Assembly (NCBI GenBank): GCA_013397075.1
Contig: VWZS01003783.1
Span: 474,859 to 538,858 of the forward strand
Length of the DNA: 64,000 nucleotides
Direction: 5' to 3'
DNA from: Rhabdornis inornatus
Lineage: Eukaryota; Chordata; Aves; Passeriformes; Rhabdornithidae
Positions 26,435 through 36,812 of the stretch are shown here, piece by piece (position 1 is the stretch's first letter; every line of letters begins with the position of its first letter). The position numbers were made by a program, and so were the translations under genes. The notes under the pieces are model-generated. The model saw only the letters and a list, made by a program, of their open reading frames with translations. It was not told the DNA's origin and did not search any database.

Positions 26435-27006
26435 TGTGCTGGGTTTGGCTTGGGGTAGAGTTCATTTTCTTCCTAGCAGCTGGTATAGGGCTGTGTTTTG
26501 GATTTGTGATAAAAGCAGTGCTGACAGCACACCAATACTTTAGCTATGGTTCAGCAGTGCTCAGAGAGAGCCAAGACCCTTTCTGCTTCTCACACTCCCT
26601 GCCAATGAGCAGGCTGGAGGTGCACAAGGATTTGTCTGGGGACATAGCTGGGACAGCTGACCCCAACTGGCCAAAGGGATATTCCAGAGCAAGTGGTGTC
26701 AATGCTCACATATAAATTAGAGGGAAGGCTGGCCAGGGGCTGCTGCTCAGAGACTGGCTGGGCATTGGTTGGTAGTGAGCAATTGTTTTTCTTGGGGTTT
26801 TTTCTCACTTTTTAAAATTTATTTTCCTTTTCATTACATTATTATTATTATAATATTATAATTCAGTTATTAAACCATTCTTATCTTAACCCACGTGTTA
26901 TCTCTTATTTACCCTTCCAATCCTCTTCCCCCATCCTGCTGGGTTTGGGGGTAGTGAGTGAGTGGCTCTGTGGTGTTCCATTTCCAGCTGATATTAAACT
27001 AGAACA
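26435..27006 (+). mobile_element. Solo LTR of an avian ERVL-like endogenous retrovirus
   Basis: The 572-bp element begins TGTGCTGGGTTTGGCTTGGG and ends in AACTAGAACA, so it has the TG...CA ends of a retroviral LTR. It is flanked by a perfect 5-bp duplication, TCCTC, at 26430-26434 and 27007-27011. Inside are the GACAGCTGACCCCAACTGGC stretch typical of a very common bird LTR, a TATAAA at 26711-26716, an ATTAAA polyadenylation-type signal at 26869-26874, and an AT-rich (ATT)n patch near 26838-26860. No internal viral genes lie beside it, so it is a solo LTR left by LTR-LTR recombination. The 5-bp duplication fits ERVL. The family name is from memory and could be wrong. The promoter could in principle still act on the plus strand. 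Confidence 0.88.
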
Positions 27007-27011
27007 TCCTC
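27007..27011 (+). repeat. Target-site duplication, right copy
   Basis: TCCTC immediately after the LTR's terminal AACA. It pairs with 26430-26434 and fixes both LTR boundaries. Confidence 0.85.
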
Positions 27012-28213
27012 ATTCCTTTTCCCACCCCTAACTGTCTCCTTCAGCTTTGCAATAAAAGTTTTTGCTGTGAGGTGGCTACTGACCTAGCATCCATCGTGGA
27101 GGATTGATGTGTAAGAGCTTTGGAGGAGCAGAAAAGACTAAAGTGATTCCTCTTTCCAATGAGATAAGGCACTGTGCAAGCTCAGACCAGCATTTTTTCT
27201 TTGCTTTTTACTTTTACTGTTTGAGGATGAGAACTGCAGCTGTTACAGAATTGTCAACAGGATGTTAGATCATGCAGAAAATAACCCCACAGTTCAGGTT
27301 CTAAATCTAAGTCCTGGCTTAAGTCACCCAAATGGAGGAAACTTCAATACTGAAATGCTCCTTCTTTATAACAGTGTCCCTAGTTCTATTTTTTCTAGTA
27401 GTTAATGATGAAAATGATGGATCAGGCCTGTAAGAAAAAAATATCTGGGAGAATTGAAATGCAGGAATTCCAGACAGAAGGGTAACAGCAGTCAGCTTAC
27501 TGCTGTTACGAGTTACTACTGTCTAGTACCTGAGCTCTGGTAAGTCCATATGCAGAGTGACAGCTGAGAAATAATCTCATTAACATAAACTATGATGGAA
27601 GGGAAGAGGGAGAGACTTCAAGAAGTATCTGATTTTGGTGATATGTACTTTTTTGAATTTCAACTGTAGCATTTGGTTTGGTTTTATTTTACCTTTACTG
27701 GATCCTGAATTAACATTCTACCTTATATCATGGTCTGTTAATGTTTTGTTTTAAACATTTACATGTGTGCTCAGGAAAATTTCTACATTATTTGCAGTAT
27801 TCAAAGTCACTAAAAATTTACAAATTTGAGCCTTGTATTAAGTAAAGAGACATTTCTGTAGGAATTACTATTTTCCCTAATAATGCAGTCAATGCAAAAA
27901 TCAAGCCCACTTACTGTACTATTGGCAAAGGATGCGAGGAAGGAGCTAAGAAAGAATATAGGGATTGGTAAGATCAGCCAAATCACAGGCAGGAGAGATT
28001 CTGAAGGGTTGTATTTTGGGAGTTCTGAACAGTACCTTGAATTTTTTAAAATACACTTCAAGTAAATGCTAAAGTAGAGAGGTTAGCATGATGATAAATC
28101 TTTCACCAGACTTCTTTTTTTCTGAAGAGTTTGATATGTAAGAGGTGTGTAATAAAAGCCACAATAGGCACAGAAGTTGCTGAATTACTTTAATCTTAAA
28201 TTACTGTGAATTC
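27012..28213. other. Unique DNA between the LTR and the SINE
   Basis: No gene is recognised. It contains the hairpin at 27482-27509. An open frame on each strand over 27810-28065 has no domain. Confidence 0.5.
27482..27509. other. Perfect 10-bp stem hairpin
   Basis: GTAACAGCAG at 27482-27491 and its exact reverse complement CTGCTGTTAC at 27500-27509 enclose the 8-base loop TCAGCTTA. There is no T-run after it and no gene next to it, so a terminator or microRNA role is not supported. Confidence 0.8.
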
Positions 28214-28342
28214 TTTGAGTTTAGCTCAGTTGGTTAGGGCCTGGAGCTAATAATGCCAGGGTTGTGGGCTCAATGCCCATCCATTTAAGAATTGGACTTG
28301 ATCCTTGCAGGTCCCTTCCAAGTCAGAATATTCTGTGAATAA
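28214..28342 (+). mobile_element. tRNA-Ile-derived SINE with CR1-like tail (TguSINE1 type)
   Basis: The 5' part resembles a tRNA-Ile gene: an A-box-like TAGCTCAGTTGG at 28222-28233, the anticodon-loop sequence CTAATAA at 28247-28253 with AAT at 28249-28251, and a decayed B-box-like GGCTCAATGCC at 28267-28277. The 3' part, GACTTGATCCTTGCAGGTCC and onward to ATTCTGTGA, is the CR1-type tail that lets CR1 reverse transcriptase recognise the RNA. This composite is known from passerine birds. The tRNA half carries changes (for example GGGCCTGG in the D-arm/anticodon-stem area), so it is not a working tRNA gene. The boundaries are good to a few bases. Confidence 0.9.
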
Positions 28343-31300
28343 GATACATATTACTTAGAAGAAAATGCAACCCAAAATTTCTTGTACAGCAACACCATGT
28401 GTCTAATTTTAATTAAATATTAAATATGGCAGAATCTATCTAGAACCATTCTATTTAATTTTTGTTCATATGCAAAAGTATAGTCTCAATTTATCACAAT
28501 TATTTCAAAATGTTTGTTTGTCTAAGAAATCAATGTAAAGCAGAGCAATTCCAGTTAACACTTGTATATTAAATGTTTTTTTTTTATCTGAAAATTTTAA
28601 AAAGTATAAATTAATTAGGTTCTTTCATTCAGTAAGTTTTGGGACTTTAGCATCTAAATTCCTTTGTCTTCCTTGCAAAGCCTGTTTAATATGCTTTGCA
28701 TGGTTTCTTCACATAGCTATGGATATATAATGCATTGCTTAAATATCACTGGAAATACTACTGATTGAAAATAAAGAACTTCTGGTACAATTAAACATGT
28801 AGTTTCTGCAGATAATATTACTTGCTCTCTCAGTGGTATCAGTTTTACTGGAAGTTCACTCTCCAATGAGCTCTGAGAAAGATATATGTCATATCAGATG
28901 ATGAAAAAAATTAATTGTCAGTTAAGAGTCATTGGTGGTCAACATGCCACTTGCCCTCAAACTAGAGTTCAACCAGAATTTAAATGGTGCAGGGGGCCTC
29001 TTGCAAACACTGTACAATGGAGAGAAATGGAACAGGCTAGGAAACAAAGATGGCTTTTATTCTCAGATGGGAGAGGGAAAACTGCTGCAAAGCTCAGATG
29101 GGTTGAGCTACTCAGTCTCACACAGCCAACAACCCGCTTGTGTTGCTGTCATCTGCTCACTCCAGTCAGTTCCACCACTGAACGACTGGTGATTACAAGA
29201 AAGAGAGTGTAATAAAGACAATACAAAGCTTTCCTAATCTTATTAATTCATTTTTTATTCAGATCTTTTTCTCAAAAACATGATCTATCAGTTTCTTGAC
29301 TTACAGCAGATATCAGACAAAAGCAGGTATAAAAAAGGTCTGCAAAACTTGCAGGCACAGGTGTTCCGTTAATTTTCATTACATAAATTGCCATAAAGAA
29401 GAAATCTTATATCACCAAAAGGAGATTTCAGAACTAAGACAAAATCAAATTAATTTCACATGGATAACTTACGGCATGCTACCTCTTTCACATTTCTGTT
29501 CATTACTGTACAAAAGCCATGAGAAATACAAGATGTGTTGCTGTCTTTTATAAAACAACTAAAGGGATAAAGGACAAAGGTAGATTTGTTAGCTGGACTT
29601 TTCAATGTAAAAAGATTCTGAGAAAATAGATCCTGTTTACTCTAGCAAAAATAAAAATTGGGGTAAATTTACAGGCCTGGAGCCAGAATTTGGACTTATT
29701 AAAAAAATTCATCTGGGGAGATCTGTAACATTTTTTTAAATGGTGAATTTAGCAAAATAAACACATTTTAATATCAAAACAGAAAAAAAAATGCTAGTAA
29801 AAATTCTCATGGGCAAGTGGATTTCATAATATGAGTACTTGGATGAGACTGAAATATCCTTGTATGGCAAGAACCTTAACAAGTGAAGATGGTTCAAAAA
29901 CTTATATTGACCCTATTCATCCATGTGTGATCATTGCTGGCATTCCATGAATTGCTGCTGTAGGAAGGGCAGACCTCAGGGTATAGATTCTACACACCCC
30001 ATCACTCTCAGCATTGAGGAATACCGAAAACAGAAAACAAACAAAGTAAGGTGACTTAAAGTTAATTTTTAAACAGAGGCTATAAAAAAAAATTCCTCTC
30101 TCCTGCTTATGAAAAGGAAAGCAAACTACAAACTGAAAAAATAAAAAAAGGTGCAGCAGACAATGTCCAGCCTAACAAGACGGGGGGACAGCCTTAGTAG
30201 GGACTCCAGTATATATACAAGCTCTTTAAGCCAAGTTTACTGTGCTGTTGAAGTTATGATGGTAATATCTGATCATTTAGAGGTTTTACTGTCTGCTTGC
30301 AATTTATTATTATGTCTTTGTCCTGTAAAAAGTAGTGTCTGATTCATGTGTATCCATGTGCATGGATAAACAATTTGGGGACAACCTAGCTGACTGAGCA
30401 GAGATGCTCAGGTGACTGTAGAATAAAAATTAGAGGCCACTGCAAGGAAAGAGGCAGGAACAGCAAAAGCTGAAGCGCTACTCAAGGAATTCAGAAGCAA
30501 ATACAGCCATGCTCTGGGGGTATGGGTCTCAGTGATGAGGATGTTTTGTTCACAGGAGAGAGGATGAGTGTAGATACACCTGTGACTAGAATGAAAGGAC
30601 CAAATAACAAGAATAGTATTAAGCAGGGAGATAAGAATTGCTATTAAAATTCCTTTTTTAATTTGTATTTCCATTCTGTTTTACTCAGTTGCTATGAGGC
30701 TAATGTTAAAATTTGCATTTTCTTATTTAAATTTTATTTAGACCTTCCCTTTAAATTTAAAATCTTTTGAGTCTTTGTGTAGCAAGGAGTTTCTGTTTTC
30801 TCTTCAAAGACACGAATGATCTGGAATGCCTTTTTTCTTATGTCTCTGCCTAGCAATTAAAACACACTCACTTTTTTTTAGTGATCACCTGGCACTTCCA
30901 TTTCATCTTTAAAATATTATTTTTATATTCTCAGCCTACACTTGCTGTTCTTTACAGTCTCTTAAATATTAGTATAAATATCATATCTCAGCAAACGATA
31001 GACCTAGATAAATAATAGTTTGATAACATTTTATCAATAAAAGTATTCAGTGTGGACCCCATTGCCAATACCACAACGTCACAGTGGAGAAATGAACAGT
31101 TGTATAGATGTTGGCAAAAATGCTTATGAATCTTGCAAAAAATTTTAGTTTCACATAAAGAATCATAACAGAATCAGAATCTCTTTTACATGTACTCTTA
31201 TTTTCCTAGTCACACAATCATTCAGTTCAGGATGAGACAATAATTAACAGACAGGCTATTAAAGATATTTGAGTAGGTAGATGTATGTTAAAACCTCTTA

Positions 31301-31460
31301 TGGAATTTGAAAGTAATGTCTGGGAACTCAGCTCCGTTATTGCTGAAGACCCATGTATGATCAAGGTACACTTTCACTTACTTCCATCACTCCACTTTCA
31401 AAAGACTGAGTTTTCTGACTTAATTAATTTTCTTTTTTGTTGGATATCACAGTGGAAATA

Positions 31461-31481
31461 TCAATCAATCAATCAATCAAT
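31461..31481 (+). repeat. (TCAA)n microsatellite
   Basis: Five tandem TCAA units followed by TAAAAATG. A simple repeat. Confidence 0.85.
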
Positions 31482-34400
31482 AAAAATGAAGCTGAATCTT
31501 GAATAGCAAGCACCCATGACATTGGGATTAGTTCTAGTGTGGTCTTTCTTTTCGAAAATATTTTTGAACATGGCAAGTGGATTAATTCATTCAAAGATGA
31601 CTACCTGAAAACTAGGACTTCATCTATAGTTAAAATCTATTAAAATATACTCAGAAGGTTTATGATTCTTGCTGCAGTTTACTTTAACAATACCTCATAA
31701 TCTGTGAGTAAATTGCTTGGTTTTGTTTTCTATTAATTTCCTCTATAGTCTTTAATTCTGAGTTATTTTCCCTCTTTTTACCTATAACTTGTGTGCTGGT
31801 AAATGCTTTAAACTTTGTACAGTACTGTGGACAATGAATATGCTTTGTAGCTGCCCCAAGAAGTATATAGACTCTTCAAAACTGCAGTTCAGATAACATA
31901 TAAAAAGATCATATAGAACTCATAAGAAGGCATTTAGAGAAAGAAACTTGGAGGTCCTTGTGTTTGTTAGTTTTCTCACTAAGAGATAAAATATTTAGAA
32001 ACAAAATTTACAAGGTGCTTGATTTAATAGGTAACTACTTATCAGTCCGGAAAAAAAGCCAAAAGACTAAAGTAAAATTTCCCAGTACTGAAAAAATCCT
32101 TTACTTTTTTAATAGCAAACCTAAGGCTGATGAAATCTGCCAGATCAACAGTCCTGGAAGGTAATGTCCTTCTGTAACAGAAAAGTCAGATGCATTGAAC
32201 TGAAAGTGATGCAACCAAGTAAGGACAACTATCCTGCTTTCCATCTGTTATGTGAACGAGCCTGCTCACTTGCATCTAACTTGGGAAGTGTTACCCTTGG
32301 GTCTTGCATAGTAGGCTTATTTTCATTGTCATTGAGCTTTGAGTTGGCTATGGCCAAAAAGGGCATCGACAGAAAGGGTGCTTTTTTTCTTCCCAAAAAT
32401 AGAACCAGAACCTGAGGCTGCAGTCTGAAAGATGAAAGCTTGTGTACTCTAAAACATCTTCCTAGAATGCCTCCTCCTTCAGCTTTCTCTTCTATAATTT
32501 TAGGTTTAAATTAACAGCTATTAGAGAATTTGAGGCACAGTCCTCTCAAAGAATAAGAAATGTGTGCTATGAAAGGTGAAAGGGCTTCTGGAGTTTAGAT
32601 TGATATTAAAAAACTGATTAATGGTATAGTGTTTAAAACTGAAGAAGAAAATCTCAGGCCAAGCCATTTGGCAAATGCAATCCATTACATGAATAGACAT
32701 GCCAGTGCTTCAGGGAGATCTTTGACTTTCTCATTTTTCTCCATCTAGCTCTTTTAATTTGTGCTTTGTAGCTATCTTCAGCTTAAAGTGATGTTGTTGT
32801 CCATTCCAAATCTTAAGCCTTCAGCTCCTTTCTCTCATTACATAAACGTTAGTAACTGTCCCTTCAAGCTACTTTTGAACTTGTCTCTGTTTTGAGGTAT
32901 ACAATCTAGTTTTAACTACTTATAGAGGAACACAAAGAAAAATATCATCCACTGTGGAAAAAAAAAAAGAGAGGAACAAATAAACACACCCCTAATTAAA
33001 CAACTCAACAAGCAAAAACAGTGAAATCACCTTTTAAAATCCTACTGTCCTTATTGCTCCTGTAGGTACCATTAATCTCTGAGAATTTTTTGTTCTTTTC
33101 AGGCAGCAGTCAATAAAATTGAACAAAATTTCTGGTGGTTATAGGCTCTTAATTAACTGTGCTACAGAAATTTTTGCAGAACTGAGGGCATCATCAAGAA
33201 ATTAATAATTGATGTGCCTGTTCTGCTGTGCTGTACTTGTTAATATTCATTAATGGACATTTTCAAAACTATGAAACAGAAAGAGTGAGAAGGAATAAAA
33301 ACAAAGAAGTGATAGAGATATACCAGAAAATATGCAGCAGAGAGAATGTAGTAGAGGGGAAAGAATAGATGCAGAATAAAACCACAGGAAAATAGAAGGA
33401 AAAAAGTAGATAAACAAAGTGGAAATATTTGTATAATTATTAAATAGAGGGGGGAAGAGAAAAATATTTCTATCTTTAATCAGAAGGAGAAAAACAAAAA
33501 CATTTACGAATTTAGTAATTTCTTTGGAATATTTGAACACTGGATTAAATCATTCTGTAAGAGAAGGCAGTCGTGAGATTCTGCATAGATATTTGACCTT
33601 TGTATTGACTATGCAGCACAGTATTGAACAATGTATTTACAGCAGTATTCCAGTTTAATTTAAAAATTTAGGGTTTTTTTTTGTCAGCAGTCTAATTCAG
33701 TATTGTGTTTTTCACCAGATACATTTAGCAACAATAGTTAAGTCTCCTGCTTCGATAACACTCTTATTTGTGTTAGAACCTATGCATTCTCTCCAAGCTT
33801 CATGTTCCATAATATCTAGTCAGATCTTACTGTGCTCATTATTTTTTAACTCTAGGTTCAAATTATTAAAATTCATTTATCTAAACCTTCATGCATGTGA
33901 TAGAAATAATTAATCTCAGAGTCTCTGTCCTACCACAGATGATTTGATAAGTATATCCAAGTTTACTCTGTGGTCATATTTGCACAGATTAAAATCTGGA
34001 GAAATTAAGACAAGTGCAGTTGTCATGTACATAAATAAATCTGCATCTAGAATGAAATAAGTAAAGCAAAGATGGTTTTTTAATAAGCAGAAGGAATTGA
34101 TTGTGTTTCAGTACAAAGCAAAACTAAATACACTTTGAAAGCTTGGTTTAAATAATACCTGTATCTTTTACAAGATCAGTTCACACTGGTGAATTTCAGC
34201 CAAAACACATTTCCTTTTAGGAATTTTAGTGAATCACCATTTGCAAGTGAACAACACTGAGAACCAAATCCTGCTTTTCTTACTAACAATTACAGTTTTA
34301 TTTGCAATGTCAGTGGCAGTGGAATCAGACCAGACACCATATCTGTGGTGTTTTTTTTTTTTTCCCAGGTTTGTAATGAGTCCATTCTGTTTCTATGTGT

Positions 34401-35011
34401 GAACACAGGAGTTTAACTGTGTAGCTGCAATTATCTGTGAGGAACAAACTGGAAATTAAATCTCCTTTGGGATCTCTATTAGGTAAATTTAAAAACTCAA
34501 ACACATAAAGGCAGTATGAATTCAGTAGAGGAACATGCACTACCTTTCAGAATTTGCAACACATGCCTGCTCAGGAAAACAGGTTAATCTGCTTTACCTC
34601 TCTGTCTTTTGATATGCCAACATGACAGACATATTTACTAAATCTATGTATTTTATGCCAGTGAGTATAGATTTCATGTATTTTTTTATTCTTTATTTAC
34701 AACTCTTAGCTATTTATGTACTGATAAAACTGCCTCTTTTGGTCTGTATTTAACCTTGGCAGTGTCTGCAGATACTCCATCCTATGTAGTCTCTTCACTT
34801 TGGCTGTTTTTCAAAGGCATCTAAAACATGGAGAAACATTTCCCATTTGACTCTGGGTTAGTAAATTCGAATGTGCATTAAAAAATGGATGCAATGTACA
34901 TGTAATTAAGAAGAAGAAATGCAAATGCTAGCTTTGAAGTTGGATAAAAGTTATATTTTGCCACATGTATGCACATGAATCAATCCCTTTTTCTCTCACA
35001 CATTAGTCACT

Positions 35012-35041
35012 GGTTGTTTGTTTGTTTGTTTGTTTGTTTTT
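35012..35041 (+). repeat. (TTTG)n microsatellite
   Basis: About six TTTG units ending in a T-run. A simple repeat with no visible retroelement body. Confidence 0.85.
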
Positions 35042-35527
35042 TAATAGTAGCTAAATCTGTGATTAATTGCCTCCTCAAAAACAAATATTCCAACAAGGTA
35101 ATAATTATGCTACAGAGTACAATATGGACTGCACACTTTGCAGTATGAAATCACTTAAGGCTATTGATTTTTAAAAGTAATTAATATATTTTTCTAACAT
35201 TCTGTCTCAGAAGCTCTTCAAATAAATTCTCTAAAATATAGTCTTGAATGTTGTAACATATTGTTTCCTTTTCCTTTATTGTTTCCTTCCTGATTGTTTC
35301 CTTTTACAATAAAAATGCAAAAATTTTTGAAGATTTGATGGAAATTCAAGCATGGAAGTATTGAGCAAGGAACTGGTCGTTGAATCTTGGCTTAATCTTC
35401 TTCCAGGTGACAACAAGAGAGAGAGGACAATGCTGTCTGAATGTGTATTCCTCTTCAGTTAGCAACAATCGAGACAAAAGATCTATATGGATTTTTCCTT
35501 CTACTGTCTGTCCTCATTTGTTCTAAA

Positions 35528-36812
35528 TTCATAGAATTACAGAATGATAGAATATCCTGAGCTAGAAAGGACCCACAAACATCATCCAAGTCCAACTCCT
35601 GGCCCTGCACAGAACAGAACCAAGTCACACCATGTGCCTCACAGTGCTGGCCAAACAGTTCTTAAGCTCTTTCAGGCTTGGTGCTGTGACCACTTCCCTG
35701 GGGAGCCTGTTGCAGTGCCCAGCCATGCTCTGGATTTAAAATCTTTTCCTAATATCCAACCTAAACCTCCCTCTTGATGCCATTTCCTTGGGTCCTGTCA
35801 CTTGTCACCCCTGAGACAATATCAGTGCCTGCCTCTCCTCTTCTCCTCATGAGGAAGTTGAAGATTTCAATGAGGTCTCCTCTCATTCTCCTTTTCTCCA
35901 GGCTGCACAGATCGAGACCACAACCTCTCCTCATCCAGCTTCCCCTCAAATCCCTTCACCATCTTTGTTGTCCTCCTGTGGTGCCCATTAACAGCTTTAC
36001 ATTTCTTATATTGTGACACCCCAAACCAGGCCCCAGCATTCGAGGTGAGGCTGCACCAGCTCAGAGCAGAGCAGGACAATCCCCTCCCTTGCCCAGCTGG
36101 TGATGCTGTGCCTGATGCACCCCAGGACACAGCTGCCTGCTGGCTACCAGGGCACTGCTGACTCAGATTCAACTTTCCATCAACCAGGACCCGCAGGTTC
36201 CTTTCCCCAGCACTGCTTTCCAGCCTCTCATTCCCCAGTCTGTCTGTACATCCAGGGTTGCCCCATCCCAGGTGCAGAATCCATCACTTTCCCTTGTTGA
36301 ACTTCATATGGTTGGTGATTGCCCAGCCCTCTGATTTATTGAGGTCTCTCTGCAGGGCCTCCCTGCCTTTGAGGGAGTCAACAGCTCCTCCCAGTTTTGT
36401 ATCTGCAAACTCGCTCAGTGTCCCTTCCAGTCCTGCACCCAAGTCATTCATGAGGATGTTGAAGAGCACAGGAGCAAGATGGAGCCCTGTGGAACCCCAC
36501 TGGTGACAGGTCCCCAGCCTGATGTCACCCCCCTCCCTGCAGCCCTTTGTGCCTGACCTGTGAGCCAGCTGCCAGCCAGTGAGCCATCATGCACCCATTG
36601 CCTGATGTGTTTATCCAGCTGTGTGATGGACATTTTGTTCAGAAGAATTTTGTGAGAGACAGTATCAAAAGCTTTGGTGAAAATCAAGATTATATGAACT
36701 GACTTCCCTTGATCAACTGGGTGGGTAATCCTGTCCTAAAAGGAACGCAGGTTTGACAAGCAGGATGTTCCACTAATAAAGCCGTGGTGACTGTGACCAA
36801 TGACTGCATCTC
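35528..36812 (-). mobile_element. CR1 LINE fragment including part of ORF2
   Basis: This is the longest CR1 copy in the window, about 1.28 kb, in minus orientation. Its 3' end is at 35528, where the plus strand reads TTCATAGAATTACAGAATGA. The 3' UTR and the distal ORF2 region follow in the normal CR1 order: CCAACTCCTGGCCCTGCACA, TAATATCCAACCTAAACCTC, CTCCAGGCTGCACAGATCGA, GGGTTGCCCCATCCCAGGTG. ORF2 homology then runs to the reverse-transcriptase core at 36.3-36.7 kb. The match fades near 36.8 kb, so the element is 5'-truncated like most CR1 copies. It holds frameshifts and is inactive. Confidence 0.95.
36284..36700 (-). pseudogene. Broken CR1 ORF2 reverse-transcriptase region
   Basis: Read on the minus strand, this encodes pieces of a non-LTR retrotransposon reverse transcriptase. 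The motif A region shows FTKAFDTVSH (about 36661-36688), where an extra T appears to put the upstream Asp-Phe pair out of frame. A motif B stretch, TSGVPQGS, lies at about 36481-36503. The frame then shifts, apparently by one lost base, before the segment containing LFNILMNDLG. Motif C reads FADT (36398-36409) where this family normally has two adjacent aspartates, so the second catalytic Asp is missing by an in-frame codon loss. The thumb-side text WAITNHMKFNKGK closes the homology. Two frameshifts plus a lost catalytic residue make it a clear pseudogene. Confidence 0.88.

Larger units (their letters stand above)
28343..35527. other. Long unique AT-rich stretch, no gene supported
   Basis: No coding family, RNA gene or large transposon is recognised. 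Simple repeats occur at 31461-31481 and 35012-35041, and a T-run lies near 34351-34364. The open frames on this stretch (for example 28886-29212 and 33250-33540) show no domain and look like chance or composition effects. Confidence 0.5.

Noticed and set aside
28222..28290. A tRNA-Ile gene
   Set aside because: The B-box and stems are decayed and a CR1-like tail follows directly, so it is the head of a SINE and not a tRNA gene.
35544..36506. Several plus-strand and minus-strand open frames of 60-100 codons
   Set aside because: They lie inside the CR1. Only the minus-strand reverse-transcriptase pieces have meaning, and those are broken.
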